From positions 1-42,897 of the forward strand of contig MWBL01000010.1 of assembly GCA_002069015.1 (NCBI GenBank): a stretch of 42,897 nucleotides of DNA, read 5' to 3'. The notes beneath the pieces are model-generated. The model saw only the letters and a program-made list of their open reading frames with translations. It did no database searches and was not told the DNA's origin. Made by a program: the position numbers and the translations under genes. Positions 8,680 to 15,733 of this stretch are shown one piece after another; the first letter of the stretch is position 1, and each line of letters begins with the position of its first letter. The DNA comes from Firmicutes bacterium ADurb.Bin300. Its GTDB lineage: Bacteria > Bacillota > Clostridia > Oscillospirales > Acutalibacteraceae.

Positions 8680-9960
8680 TTGAAAAAATATGCCAATCTT
8701 GAAAGTCCCAAACACAGCAAGCTTCTGTTTGCGGCCTGTTTTGTGGTTTATTCAGCCTCCTACATCGGGCGCATAAATTATTCGGCTGCTCTTGTCGCAA
8801 TAGTTTCCGAGGGGCTTTTCACAAAATCGCAGGCGGGTATTATAGGATCGGTTTTTTTTATATTTTATGGCGCGTGTCAGGTTCTTTGGGGTTATTTAGG
8901 TGATAAGGTATCGCCTTTCAAAATGATTATAACCGGCACGTTATTGGCGGCTATATTTAACTTCGCTTTTTCTTACTGCGAATCTTACCTGACAATGGCT
9001 GTTATCTGGGGCTTGAACGGTATATCGCATTCAATGCTCTGGTCCCCTATTCTGCGTATTCTTTCTAATGTTATTAACAAGGATTTGCGGGCTAAGTCGT
9101 GCTTGAATCTATCCCTTTCATTACCCCTGGGAACCATTTTGGCCTATCTTATTTCCTCCTTAATTATTAAGTATTTCGGCTGGAAATATGTGTTTTCTGC
9201 CGCTTCTTTTATTCTGATAGCTGCAATGGGCTTCTTTATTCTTGTTTTACTGATAATTCGTCCCCACCTAACCTTGACTGCCAGCCCTTCCCCCAATGTT
9301 AAAGCTCAGTCTTTTGGGGATGTACATAGAAAAAAACTTCTAACCTTGCTAATTTCCTCGGGTCTTATTTTTGCGATACTGCCAACCGCTTTACACGGAG
9401 TAATTAAAGAGGGAATTACCACATGGGTGCCCACCATGGTTTCTGAAACATATGGTACATCAGCCTCCTTCTCAATCTTCTTAATGATATTTCTGCCGAT
9501 TTTCAATGCGAGTGGCGCTTACTTGATTTATCCTATATACAAGAGCATTATGAAGAAAAACGAAATCACAACCGCCGCATTTTGTATGCTTTTTGCCGTA
9601 ATTCCTATTACAGCATTACTGTTAATGGACAAAACGGCTCCAATAATCAGCGTAATCCTAATGGCAATGGTAACCACTGCAACACATGCTTTCAACTATA
9701 TGCTTATTACTCTCGTTCCCGTGAAATTTGCATTATTCGGAAAAACGGCGACGGTAACGGGAATTATGAATTCCTCGGCGTATGCGGGCTGCGCCGCCTC
9801 TACATACGGCTTTGGATTAATTGCCGAAAAGCTCGGTTGGCAAATGATTGTTTACATATGGCTTTGTCTTTCTTTTATTACATTTATTATTTGTATTTCT
9901 CTTGCAAGAAGATGGAGAATTTTCAACAAAAGTATGGAGGACTGTTTTGAACGTATTTGA
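8680..9960 (+). CDS. MFS permease, OPA (sugar/glycerol phosphate) type
   Basis: A 426-residue protein with about 12 membrane segments, including FVVYSASYIGRINYSAAL in the first and WGYLGDKVSP in the loop 2-3 signature. The Y-x-x-R-x-N pattern near the start and the WGLNGISHSMLW-type motif of segment 4 resemble the organophosphate:phosphate antiporter family (GlpT/UhpT), so a phosphorylated sugar or glycerol 3-phosphate is a reasonable but unproven substrate. The start is a TTG 14 bases after the sigG stop; the ATG at 8690 is out of frame. It overlaps the next gene by 14 bases, so the two are co-translated. Whether it is co-transcribed with sigG and used in spores is open. Confidence 0.8.
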   Translation: MKKYANLESPKHSKLLFAACFVVYSASYIGRINYSAALVAIVSEGLFTKSQAGIIGSVFFIFYGACQVLWGYLGDKVSPFKMIITGTLLAAIFNFAFSYCESYLTMAVIWGLNGISHSMLWSPILRILSNVINKDLRAKSCLNLSLSLPLGTILAYLISSLIIKYFGWKYVFSAASFILIAAMGFFILVLLIIRPHLTLTASPSPNVKAQSFGDVHRKKLLTLLISSGLIFAILPTALHGVIKEGITTWVPTMVSETYGTSASFSIFLMIFLPIFNASGAYLIYPIYKSIMKKNEITTAAFCMLFAVIPITALLLMDKTAPIISVILMAMVTTATHAFNYMLITLVPVKFALFGKTATVTGIMNSSAYAGCAASTYGFGLIAEKLGWQMIVYIWLCLSFITFIICISLARRWRIFNKSMEDCFERI

Positions 9961-10513
9961 TTTTGACAACACAATATATAACGGGGAAAGCGCACTTGAT
10001 TTTTTCTTCTTCTACTTGCGGCATGACCCCTTCCTTTTAAAGTATGCGCCACAGGTATTTCACGCTCTTTACAGATATAAAAGGGGTACTGTAACGGTTG
10101 AGAATGCAATAAGCACCTATGGGGACAAGGTCAGCGAATACTTCAAGAGCATGAGCGATATTAACACAATAGTCTGCCAATTCTGGGATAAGCATGAGAA
10201 GAATATTAAGCCCTTCTACCGTGAAATTCAAAGGGAGGACGATTTGATTATTTCGGGCTCTCCCGAATTCTCCTTAAAAGAGATTTGTAAAAGAATAGGC
10301 ATTAACTATTATATCGGTTCGGTGCTTGACCCCGATACCGGCGAATTTATCCGCTTTTGCTTTAAGGAGAATAAGGTAAAGGCTTTTAGGGATATTTACG
10401 GGGATAGCAAAATTGAAAACTTTTATACTGATTCTCTTCACGATTTGCCGCTGATTGAAATTTCGCAAAACGCTTATCTTGTAAAAGGCTTAAAAATTGA
10501 AAAAATCAAATAG
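9947..10513 (+). CDS. HAD superfamily phosphatase (subclass IB)
   Basis: A 188-residue phosphatase-like protein. The four HAD motifs are in order: D5-F-D7-N-T (nucleophile and general acid), I-S-G-S at about 102-105, a lysine in KENKVKAF near 143, and D162-S-L-H-D166 binding magnesium. A helical cap lies between motifs I and II, as in SerB-like phosphatases. The start is the TTG at 9947, 6 bases after GGAGG; a longer frame from 9848 lies inside the MFS gene and codes for membrane-like residues read out of frame. The overlap with the permease suggests that one imports and the other acts on a phosphorylated compound, but this is inference. Confidence 0.82.
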   Translation: MNVFDFDNTIYNGESALDFFFFYLRHDPFLLKYAPQVFHALYRYKRGTVTVENAISTYGDKVSEYFKSMSDINTIVCQFWDKHEKNIKPFYREIQREDDLIISGSPEFSLKEICKRIGINYYIGSVLDPDTGEFIRFCFKENKVKAFRDIYGDSKIENFYTDSLHDLPLIEISQNAYLVKGLKIEKIK

Positions 10514-10567
10514 CTTGTTCTTTAACAGATTCCCTTCTCATATATTTTAGGGAAGGGAGTTGTTTTT

Positions 10568-10849
10568 ATGGCAGAAGAAAAAAAGAGCTTCAATATTCCG
10601 CACAATTGCATACTTGAGGACAGGCGAATTTTATCAGTATCCGGAGTATCGGATGTTGACAGCTTCGACGAGCAGACAGTTACCGTTTTTACCGATTTGG
10701 GAGAGCTTACAATCAAGGGACATGACCTACATATAACACGACTCTCCGTAGACGTCGGCGAACTGATTGTTGAAGGAAAAATCCAGTCAATATCATACTC
10801 CGATACCCAGCCTAAGGCCTCGGGATTTTTATCTAAGGTGTTTAGGTAG
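10568..10849 (+). CDS. yabP: Sporulation protein YabP
   Basis: A 93-residue protein of the YabP/YqfC family, made in the mother cell during spore formation in B. subtilis. The family core is visible: HNCILEDRRILSVSGVSDVDSFDE, then TVFTDLGELTIKGHDLHI and a beta-strand rich end with GELIVEGKI. The start is ATG with GGGAAGGGAG 9 bases upstream. It is followed at 5 bases by yabQ, as in other spore formers. In the 54-base gap before it, CATATATT (10539) resembles a sigma E -10 box, but I found no matching -35, so I do not call a promoter. Confidence 0.93.
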   Translation: MAEEKKSFNIPHNCILEDRRILSVSGVSDVDSFDEQTVTVFTDLGELTIKGHDLHITRLSVDVGELIVEGKIQSISYSDTQPKASGFLSKVFR

Positions 10850-10854
10850 CCTTT

Positions 10855-11382
10855 ATGTATACCTTTGCAATTAACGAGCATCTTGAAATATTCCTTTTAT
10901 CTCTCGGAATGGGCTTTTTATTGGGTATACTGTATGACGCGGTCAGAATTATCCGCCTTATCGTCTCTAAGGGTAAGGCGGCTCTCTTTGTCTTCGATTT
11001 TTTGTATCTTGCATTATGTTCGGTACTCGTTTATCTTTTTATAATTGCCGTTAATATGGGCGCTGTAAGAGCATATATAATCATAGCTCAGCTCCTCGGT
11101 TTTTTCTGTTATTATATCTCCTTCGGGGTGGTTGTAATACGCGTAAGTGATAAAATTATCTCCGCTTGTAAGAAAGCGTTAGGGATTATATTTAATGTCA
11201 TTAAAAAGCCCTTTTGTCTTCTTGCGGGTGTGATTAGACGAATTTTTGGAGCTATTAAAGCGTTTTTTAAGAAAAAATCATTAAAAAGTAAAAATTACTT
11301 TAAAAAACTATTGCAAATAAACAAGGTTTCATTGTATAATTTAATTGGTATATTCTCTTTGTTTAAAAAATCAAGAAAGTGA
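10855..11382 (+). CDS. yabQ: Spore cortex biosynthesis protein YabQ
   Basis: A 175-residue membrane protein needed for spore cortex formation in B. subtilis. The family signature is at the start: EHLEIFLLSLGMGFLLGILYD, a polar DAVRIIR, then further membrane segments (about 42-63, 68-100). The C-terminal third is very lysine-rich and likely cytoplasmic. The start is ATG 5 bases after the yabP stop. A weak TTTAGGT acts as ribosome binding site, which suggests translational coupling to yabP. It belongs to the yabP-yabQ-divIC-yabR block. Confidence 0.92.
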   Translation: MYTFAINEHLEIFLLSLGMGFLLGILYDAVRIIRLIVSKGKAALFVFDFLYLALCSVLVYLFIIAVNMGAVRAYIIIAQLLGFFCYYISFGVVVIRVSDKIISACKKALGIIFNVIKKPFCLLAGVIRRIFGAIKAFFKKKSLKSKNYFKKLLQINKVSLYNLIGIFSLFKKSRK

Positions 11383-11392
11383 TTTTTAAGAA

Positions 11393-11701
11393 ATGATAAA
11401 TAAAAGAAAAGGAAATCAAAAACGCCCCGAAGGAATTATCATTAGCCTGCTGATTCTCACAGTCTTTCTTTATTTGCTTGTAACCTTTATAGGTTTACAA
11501 ACCGATATTAAGGAAAAAAAGGTCGAGATTGATGTTCTTTCTTCTCAATACCAACAGCAACTCGCACAAAACGATGAGCTTCAGAAGCTGATAGATAAGG
11601 GAGATGAGGCTCAGTATATAGAGCACATTGCAAGGGAGCAACGCAATTATGTCTATCCGGATGAAAGGGTTTATTTCGATATAACCCCCGGTTCATATTA
11701 A
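11393..11701 (+). CDS. divIC: Septum formation initiator (DivIC/FtsB family)
   Basis: A 102-residue bitopic cell division protein. A basic N-terminus precedes one membrane segment (about residues 14-34), then an extracytoplasmic coiled coil (about 37-70) and the family end AREQRNYVYPDERVYFDITPG, matching the EYIEKxAREKLGLVxPGE pattern. It would join FtsL and DivIB/FtsQ at the septum. It follows yabQ by 10 bases, and the ribosome binding site is weak. Its placement between yabQ and an S1-domain gene is the same as in B. subtilis, which supports the DivIC label over other coiled-coil proteins. Confidence 0.88.
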   Translation: MINKRKGNQKRPEGIIISLLILTVFLYLLVTFIGLQTDIKEKKVEIDVLSSQYQQQLAQNDELQKLIDKGDEAQYIEHIAREQRNYVYPDERVYFDITPGSY

Positions 11702-11729
11702 TTCATTTTTTGAAAGGATAACAGCACAT

Positions 11730-12200
11730 ATGTCAGTTGAGAGCGGCGAGGTACTCAAAGGGAAAGTCACCGGTATAACTAATTTCGGAGCTTTTGTCGA
11801 ATTGCCGGACGGTTCGTCGGGAATGGTCCACATATCGGAGGTTTCAAACTCGTTTGTTAAGGATATCAGGGAATTACTTACGGAGAACCAGGAAGTAACA
11901 GTCAAGGTACTCGAAATAAACGAAAAAGGCAAAATCAGCCTTTCAATTAAAAAGGCTTTGCCGGAAAGCGAAGATAATCCGTCGCGGTTTGAAAAACCTA
12001 AAACCGGCAGACCTCGCAACGGAAAACCGAATGTTTGGACCGGTCAGGCACCGAAGACTGACGGGCGAAACATGTCTTTTGAGGATATGCTCGCAAGCTT
12101 CAAAACCGTCAGTGACGAAAAAATCAGCGATTTGAAACGTTCGAATATCGCAAAACGGGGTTCATCCGTCCCCAAGCGTGGCGGCGGGTCAAGACCATAA
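11730..12200 (+). CDS. yabR: S1-domain RNA-binding protein (YabR-like)
   Basis: A 156-residue protein with one S1 RNA-binding domain at residues 5-75, including GKVTGITNFGAFVELPDG, GMVHISEVS and VKVLEINEKGKISLSIK. The tail is basic and rich in Gly, Arg and Pro, probably unstructured and also RNA-binding. It resembles polynucleotide phosphorylase-like general stress protein 13/YabR. The start is ATG with GAAAGGA about 11 bases upstream. The gene closes the yab cluster: a strong terminator begins 11 bases after its stop. Confidence 0.88.
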   Translation: MSVESGEVLKGKVTGITNFGAFVELPDGSSGMVHISEVSNSFVKDIRELLTENQEVTVKVLEINEKGKISLSIKKALPESEDNPSRFEKPKTGRPRNGKPNVWTGQAPKTDGRNMSFEDMLASFKTVSDEKISDLKRSNIAKRGSSVPKRGGGSRP

Positions 12201-12210
12201 GAGAAGCATC

Positions 12211-12235
12211 GGTGACGGATACGTCACCTTTTTTT
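12211..12235 (+). terminator. Rho-independent terminator after yabR
   Basis: A perfect 7-bp GC-rich stem, GGTGACG with CGTCACC, loop of 4, followed by seven T. It separates the yab operon from the fumarate hydratase gene, whose ribosome binding site begins right after the T run. Confidence 0.9.
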
Positions 12236-12244
12236 AGGAGTGCT

Positions 12245-13087
12245 ATGAGAGAGATAGATGTTAAAATTATAAAAGAAGCTGTTTGCAAGCTTTTTATTGA
12301 GGCTAACCACAAGCTGCCATGCAGCCTTGTTGAGACAATTAAGTCGTTCAGCCATACCGAAAAAAGCCCCGTTGCGCGCGGGGTGTTCTCCGACATGATT
12401 GAAAACTTGAAGGCCGCCGAGGAATTGGATATTCCCATTTGCCAGGATACGGGCATGGCCGTACTGTTTATTGAAATCGGTCAAAACGTTCACTTCATTG
12501 GCGGAAGTCTTTATGAAGCTATTAACGAAGGGGTTGCCCGGGCATATACAGAGGGCTTTATGCGCTGTTCAATAGTCGCAGACCCTCTTAAACGCGAAAA
12601 CACTCGCAGCAATACGCCCGCCTTAATTCATACAAGCATAGTTGACGGCGAAAACGTCCGCCTTACAGCTGCCCCAAAGGGATTCGGAAGCGAAAATATG
12701 AGCAAGCTCAAAATGCTTACACCCTCGGCGAATGAAGATGATATTGTTAATTTTGTTTTAGAGACCGTAAAAACAGCGGGCTCTAACCCTTGTCCCCCGA
12801 TTGTTGTCGGTGTAGGGATAGGAAGCGATTTTGAAGGAGCCGCAATATTATCAAAAAAGGCATTGTGCCGAGATGTAAGCGAGAGAAATGCGGACAGCTT
12901 TTACGCGGACCTTGAAAATCGCATGCTGCTCGAAATAAACAAGCTCAATATCGGACCCCAGGGCTTCGGGGGAAACTGCACCGCCCTTGCCGTAAACATC
13001 GAAACGGGCCCCACACACATAGCGGGTCTGCCCGTCGCCGTAAATATCGGCTGCCATGTTACGCGTCACTCATCCGTTTTAATTTAG
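12245..13087 (+). CDS. Fumarate hydratase / tartrate dehydratase alpha subunit (class I)
   Basis: A 280-residue protein of the iron-sulfur fumarase alpha family, which with a beta subunit converts fumarate to malate. The three cluster cysteines can be recognised in ICQDTGMAV, a middle Cys in P-C-P-P-I-V-V-G-V-G-I-G, and GFGGNCTALAV. The family ending HVTRHSS is present. The ATG at 12245 has TTAGGAG 5 bases upstream; a longer frame from 12212 would start inside the terminator hairpin and is rejected. The beta subunit gene, normally directly downstream, is absent here: the next gene is hpf with its own promoter. The partner must be elsewhere, or this is a lone subunit. Confidence 0.88.
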   Translation: MREIDVKIIKEAVCKLFIEANHKLPCSLVETIKSFSHTEKSPVARGVFSDMIENLKAAEELDIPICQDTGMAVLFIEIGQNVHFIGGSLYEAINEGVARAYTEGFMRCSIVADPLKRENTRSNTPALIHTSIVDGENVRLTAAPKGFGSENMSKLKMLTPSANEDDIVNFVLETVKTAGSNPCPPIVVGVGIGSDFEGAAILSKKALCRDVSERNADSFYADLENRMLLEINKLNIGPQGFGGNCTALAVNIETGPTHIAGLPVAVNIGCHVTRHSSVLI

Positions 13088-13129
13088 GATTATATTTGTT
13101 AATTTTCTGTGTATTTTATATAAGTTACT

Positions 13130-13159
13130 TTGACAAAAGCCCTTGAATATGGTATTATT
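13130..13159 (+). promoter_or_regulatory. Sigma-A type promoter of hpf
   Basis: A consensus TTGACA (13130) and TATTAT (13154) are separated by 18 bases, about 48 bases before the hpf ATG. Confidence 0.65.
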
Positions 13160-13206
13160 TTCATAGAAACATTATCTGTTTCTATCATTTGGAAAGGGAT
13201 GTTTTT

Positions 13207-13731
13207 ATGGATATCACCATAGTAGGCCGTAAATGCACGATTAGAGATTCTTTCAAGGAGAGAGTTGAAAAAAAGCTCACAAAGGTCGAAAGGCTCTTCG
13301 GTGACGACGCCGTCGCCAAAGTAACCGTTGCAGTCGAAAAAACATATCAGTCTGTTGAAATTACCGTCAATAAAGGCAGTATGATTTTTCGAGCTGAAGA
13401 AAGAGCCGTAAACATGACCGACGCCCTTGACGCTTGTATTGATACTCTTATTCGTCAAATCCGCAAAAACAAAACCAAGCTTGAAAAAAGAATACGTTCA
13501 GGTGCTCTTGACGATTTTGTTTCCGATTCCGTTAAGGAAGAAACGGATTTTGAATTAGTTAGAGTTAAAAGCGTTTCCCTGAAGCCGCAAAGCACAGACG
13601 AGGCTATTCTTCAAATGAATATGCTTGACCACCATTTCTATATATTCTTAAATTCCTCATCAAACAGTGTTAATGTTGTTTATCGCCGCAAGGACGGAGG
13701 CTACGGTCTTATAGAGCCGGATGTTGAATAA
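13207..13731 (+). CDS. hpf: Ribosome hibernation promoting factor, long form
   Basis: A 174-residue protein that pairs 70S ribosomes into inactive 100S dimers in stationary phase. The N-terminal ribosome-binding domain (1-100) shows MDITIVGRKCTIRDSFKERVEKKLTK in family register, with ALDACIDTLIRQIRK. After a linker, the C-terminal dimerisation domain (about 118-172) has VVRVK-like LVRVKSVSLKP, DEAILQMNMLDHHFYIFLN and NVVYRRKDGGYGLIEP. The ATG at 13207 has GGAAAGGGA 6 bases upstream; an upstream TTG at 13189 in the same frame is not used in my view because the ribosome binding site lies behind it. It is monocistronic between a strong promoter and terminator. Confidence 0.93.
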   Translation: MDITIVGRKCTIRDSFKERVEKKLTKVERLFGDDAVAKVTVAVEKTYQSVEITVNKGSMIFRAEERAVNMTDALDACIDTLIRQIRKNKTKLEKRIRSGALDDFVSDSVKEETDFELVRVKSVSLKPQSTDEAILQMNMLDHHFYIFLNSSSNSVNVVYRRKDGGYGLIEPDVE

Positions 13732-13746
13732 TCGAATATCACTAAG

Positions 13747-13787
13747 GGGCTCCCGCAGTTTCTTTTGTGCGGGAGTCCCGTCTGTTT
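13747..13787 (+). terminator. Rho-independent terminator after hpf
   Basis: An 8-bp stem CTCCCGCA (13750-13757) with TGCGGGAG (13768-13775), extended by a GGG/CCC pairing, then a T-rich end. Its stem is almost the same as that of the terminator at 15674. Confidence 0.8.
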
Positions 13788-14203
13788 TCATTGTACAGGA
13801 CTGTCAGCCGTGGCAATTCCTCTGCCTATTATATAATATTGCCAGTTTCATGGCGGTAATATTTGTGACATTTATTCTCGAATTATTGTTGCTTTTTTCG
13901 TATATTATGGTATTATCTGGTATATTGTTACATTATGTACAATGAGATTTCAGAAATAGCGGCACTACAAAACTAAACGAGGGATTTTTATTTGCTTTAT
14001 ACTCTATTTATATTTTAATTTCAACTTCTAAAGAAAGGAGTATCGAAGAAAATATCGGGGTTATTATGTAAATGAATCATTACCGTCACGGGCTGACAGC
14101 GGGTCGGAAATAATAAAAAACGGAGAGCTGTTAAGAGCGGTTCAAGAACTAATTGATAACACAAAGCAATAAGATGAGATTATGTATAGAAAGGGGCTGT
14201 AAA
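13788..14203 (+). other. Gene-poor left part of an accessory island
   Basis: AT-rich sequence without an intact gene. A possible promoter TTGCTT-N16-TATTAT lies at 13889-13916, followed by repeated TATTAT/ATATTG words up to about 13945. A good ribosome binding site (AAAGGAG, 14034-14040) leads to a short frame beginning ATG at 14072 that stops after 13 codons, next to a coding fragment in another frame (see the entry at 14032). It looks like a decayed gene preceding the acetyltransferase. A weak open frame at 13721-13945 runs through the hpf terminator and is not called. Confidence 0.4.
14032..14172 (+). pseudogene. Coding fragment (C-terminal remnant), unrecognised
   Basis: This frame has 46 sense codons and ends with L-L-R-A-V-Q-E-L-I-D-N-T-K-Q and a stop, a natural-looking amphipathic helix, but it has no start codon of its own. 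A ribosome binding site and two ATG codons lie in the other frame just upstream, so a single frameshift would join start and end. I do not recognise the family. It may be the remains of a gene carried in with the acetyltransferase. Confidence 0.3.
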
Positions 14204-14734
14204 ATGACAATACAACCATTCGATAAATCGAACAGACAATACATAGCCGAAGCGGCACAGCTTCTTATTGACTGTTTTCCGCAAGCGTACTCTGACTGCG
14301 CATACGATGAAATGACACATATTCTGGAGGATGAAAAGCTTGCTTTTATGGCAGTCGAAAATAATCATCTTATTGGCTTTGTCGGAGCCATGCCGCAATA
14401 CGGAATGACAGGATGGGAGCTGCATCCTCTTGCAGTACGCGAAAATTTCAGAGGAAGAAGAATCGGTACCGAACTTGTTGCGGCACTTGAAAAAGCAGCT
14501 ACGCAAAAAGGTTGTATCACGATGTTTCTTGGTACGGACGATGAATTTGGAAAAACATCCTTGTCGGATACAGATTTATATGACGATACCTATACAAAAA
14601 TAGAAAACATTAAAAATCTGCACAAACACCCGTTTGCGTTCTATCAGAAAGTCGGATATAAAATTGTCGGCGTGATTCCGGACGCAAACGGCATTGGCAA
14701 GCCGGATATCTGGATGGCAAAAAGAATCAATTAA
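14204..14734 (+). CDS. AAC(6')-Ii-like aminoglycoside 6'-N-acetyltransferase (GNAT)
   Basis: A 176-residue GNAT acetyltransferase. From memory it aligns over its full length with the chromosomal AAC(6')-Ii of Enterococcus faecium: IGFVGAMPQYGMTGWELHPLAV near residues 55-77, the acetyl-CoA loop R-G-R-R-I-G-T-E-L, FLGTDDEFGKTSLSDTDLYDD, then NLHKHPFAFYQKVGYKIVGV and GKPDIWMAKRI at the end. The expected activity is acetyl transfer from acetyl-CoA to the 6' amino group of aminoglycosides, though such proteins may have another natural substrate. The start is the ATG at 14204 with GAAAGGGG 8 bases upstream; a longer frame from 14153 has no such site. It sits in an island with fragments, suggesting transfer. 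Confidence 0.85.
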   Translation: MTIQPFDKSNRQYIAEAAQLLIDCFPQAYSDCAYDEMTHILEDEKLAFMAVENNHLIGFVGAMPQYGMTGWELHPLAVRENFRGRRIGTELVAALEKAATQKGCITMFLGTDDEFGKTSLSDTDLYDDTYTKIENIKNLHKHPFAFYQKVGYKIVGVIPDANGIGKPDIWMAKRIN

Positions 14735-14759
14735 ATATATGAAATAATTGCAATTTGGC

Positions 14760-14897
14760 ATGCCCTTCGACGCGGAGGGTAATGCAAAATATTTGATCTT
14801 GAATATCGTGGATAGAGCCTATCCCTTGAAAAGAGAGCTGCCACTGTATGACAGAAGCAAGAAAGGCATTACCGCCATAAGCGCGATAATTGAATAA
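14760..14897 (+). CDS. Small ORF or gene remnant (45 aa), unrecognised
   Basis: An open frame of 45 codons starts at ATG 14760 and ends at TAA 14897. The residues (F-D-A-E-G-N-A-K-Y-L-I-L-N-I-V-D-R-A-Y, then L-P-L-Y-D-R-S-K-K-G) look like real protein and not random translation. There is no clear ribosome binding site, and the frame continues only four codons upstream of the ATG before a stop. I read it as the tail of a lost gene rather than a working small protein. It lies between the acetyltransferase and the methyltransferase. Confidence 0.35.
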   Translation: MPFDAEGNAKYLILNIVDRAYPLKRELPLYDRSKKGITAISAIIE

Positions 14898-14935
14898 GTT
14901 AACCAGTTTGTTGATGATATAAAGGAGCATTTGAT

Positions 14936-15625
14936 ATGAGTAAAGCTATTGTTCAATGGGATAAATCCGCGAAAGCATATGCTGAGTCACAGGAATGCTC
15001 TGAATTTGCCGAAAGCAATAAAATGGTTGTTCATTCTCGTTTTTCAAAATTGCACGGCGAATATGTTCTCGATCTCGGCTGCGGCTTTGGCTGCTATACG
15101 GAGTATTTTCGTAGTATCGGCGCTAAAATCATTGGCGTAGACGGTTCTGCTGAAATGATAAATATCGCAAAAGATAAATATCCTGACTGTGATTATAAAA
15201 TTGCAGATATAACTCAAAGACTTCCGTTTGATAGCAATACATTTGACATCGTATTTTGCAATCAAGTTTTGATGGATATAGAGGATATTGCTCCTATATT
15301 TGCCGAAGCGAAACGTATCTTGAGAAACGGAGGAACATTCTATTTTTCAATTGTTCATCCGGCTTTTTATGACAGCGAGTGGCAGACTGATGAAAACGGC
15401 TATAAATACGCAAAAGCCATGAAGGCTTACATTGATAAATATAGCTTCACACAAACTTTTTGGGGAGAAACCGCGCATTTTCACCGCCCGCTGTCATATT
15501 ATTTAAATCTTGCTTCGGACAACGGATTAATTTTAACACACGTTGAAGAACCGAAATCATATGACGGAGTGAGAAAAAACAAAGACTTGCCTTTATTTAT
15601 ATTTTTTGAGTATAAGAAGATATAA
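14936..15625 (+). CDS. Class I SAM-dependent methyltransferase
   Basis: A 229-residue methyltransferase with the Rossmann-type SAM fold. Motif I is LDLGCGFG (about 45-52), the acidic end of strand 2 is VDGSAEM (about 68-74), motif IV is IVFCNQVLMDIED (about 104-116), followed by the EAKRILRNGGTFYFSIVHP pattern of Methyltransf_11 proteins. The target, a small molecule or a macromolecule, cannot be told. The start is ATG with AAAGGAG 9 bases upstream. It is the last gene of the accessory island and ends before a terminator. Confidence 0.85.
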   Translation: MSKAIVQWDKSAKAYAESQECSEFAESNKMVVHSRFSKLHGEYVLDLGCGFGCYTEYFRSIGAKIIGVDGSAEMINIAKDKYPDCDYKIADITQRLPFDSNTFDIVFCNQVLMDIEDIAPIFAEAKRILRNGGTFYFSIVHPAFYDSEWQTDENGYKYAKAMKAYIDKYSFTQTFWGETAHFHRPLSYYLNLASDNGLILTHVEEPKSYDGVRKNKDLPLFIFFEYKKI

Positions 15626-15673
15626 GGATATTGAGTTTTTAAATATTATAAAGAAATATATACTTTAAGGAAA

Positions 15674-15699
15674 CTCCCGCATTTTCTATAATGCGGGAG
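15674..15699. terminator. Bidirectional terminator
   Basis: A perfect 9-bp stem CTCCCGCAT (15674-15682) with ATGCGGGAG (15691-15699), loop of 8. On the plus strand CTTCTTCTTT follows, ending the methyltransferase transcript. On the minus strand it follows the ABC ATPase gene. The stem repeats that of the hpf terminator at 13750. Confidence 0.75.
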
Positions 15700-15733
15700 C
15701 TTCTTCTTTCACTTTTATATGTTCAAGGGTTTA

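Noticed and set aside
10539..10546. Sigma E -10-like CATATATT before yabP
   Set aside because: No acceptable -35 element at the proper distance; too weak to list as a promoter.
13721..13945. Plus-strand frame of 74 codons after hpf
   Set aside because: Begins within hpf and reads through its terminator; the hydrophobic character comes from T-rich sequence.
14727..14930. Minus-strand frame of 67 codons opposite the 45-codon frame
   Set aside because: No ribosome binding site; the plus-strand frame has more natural residues.
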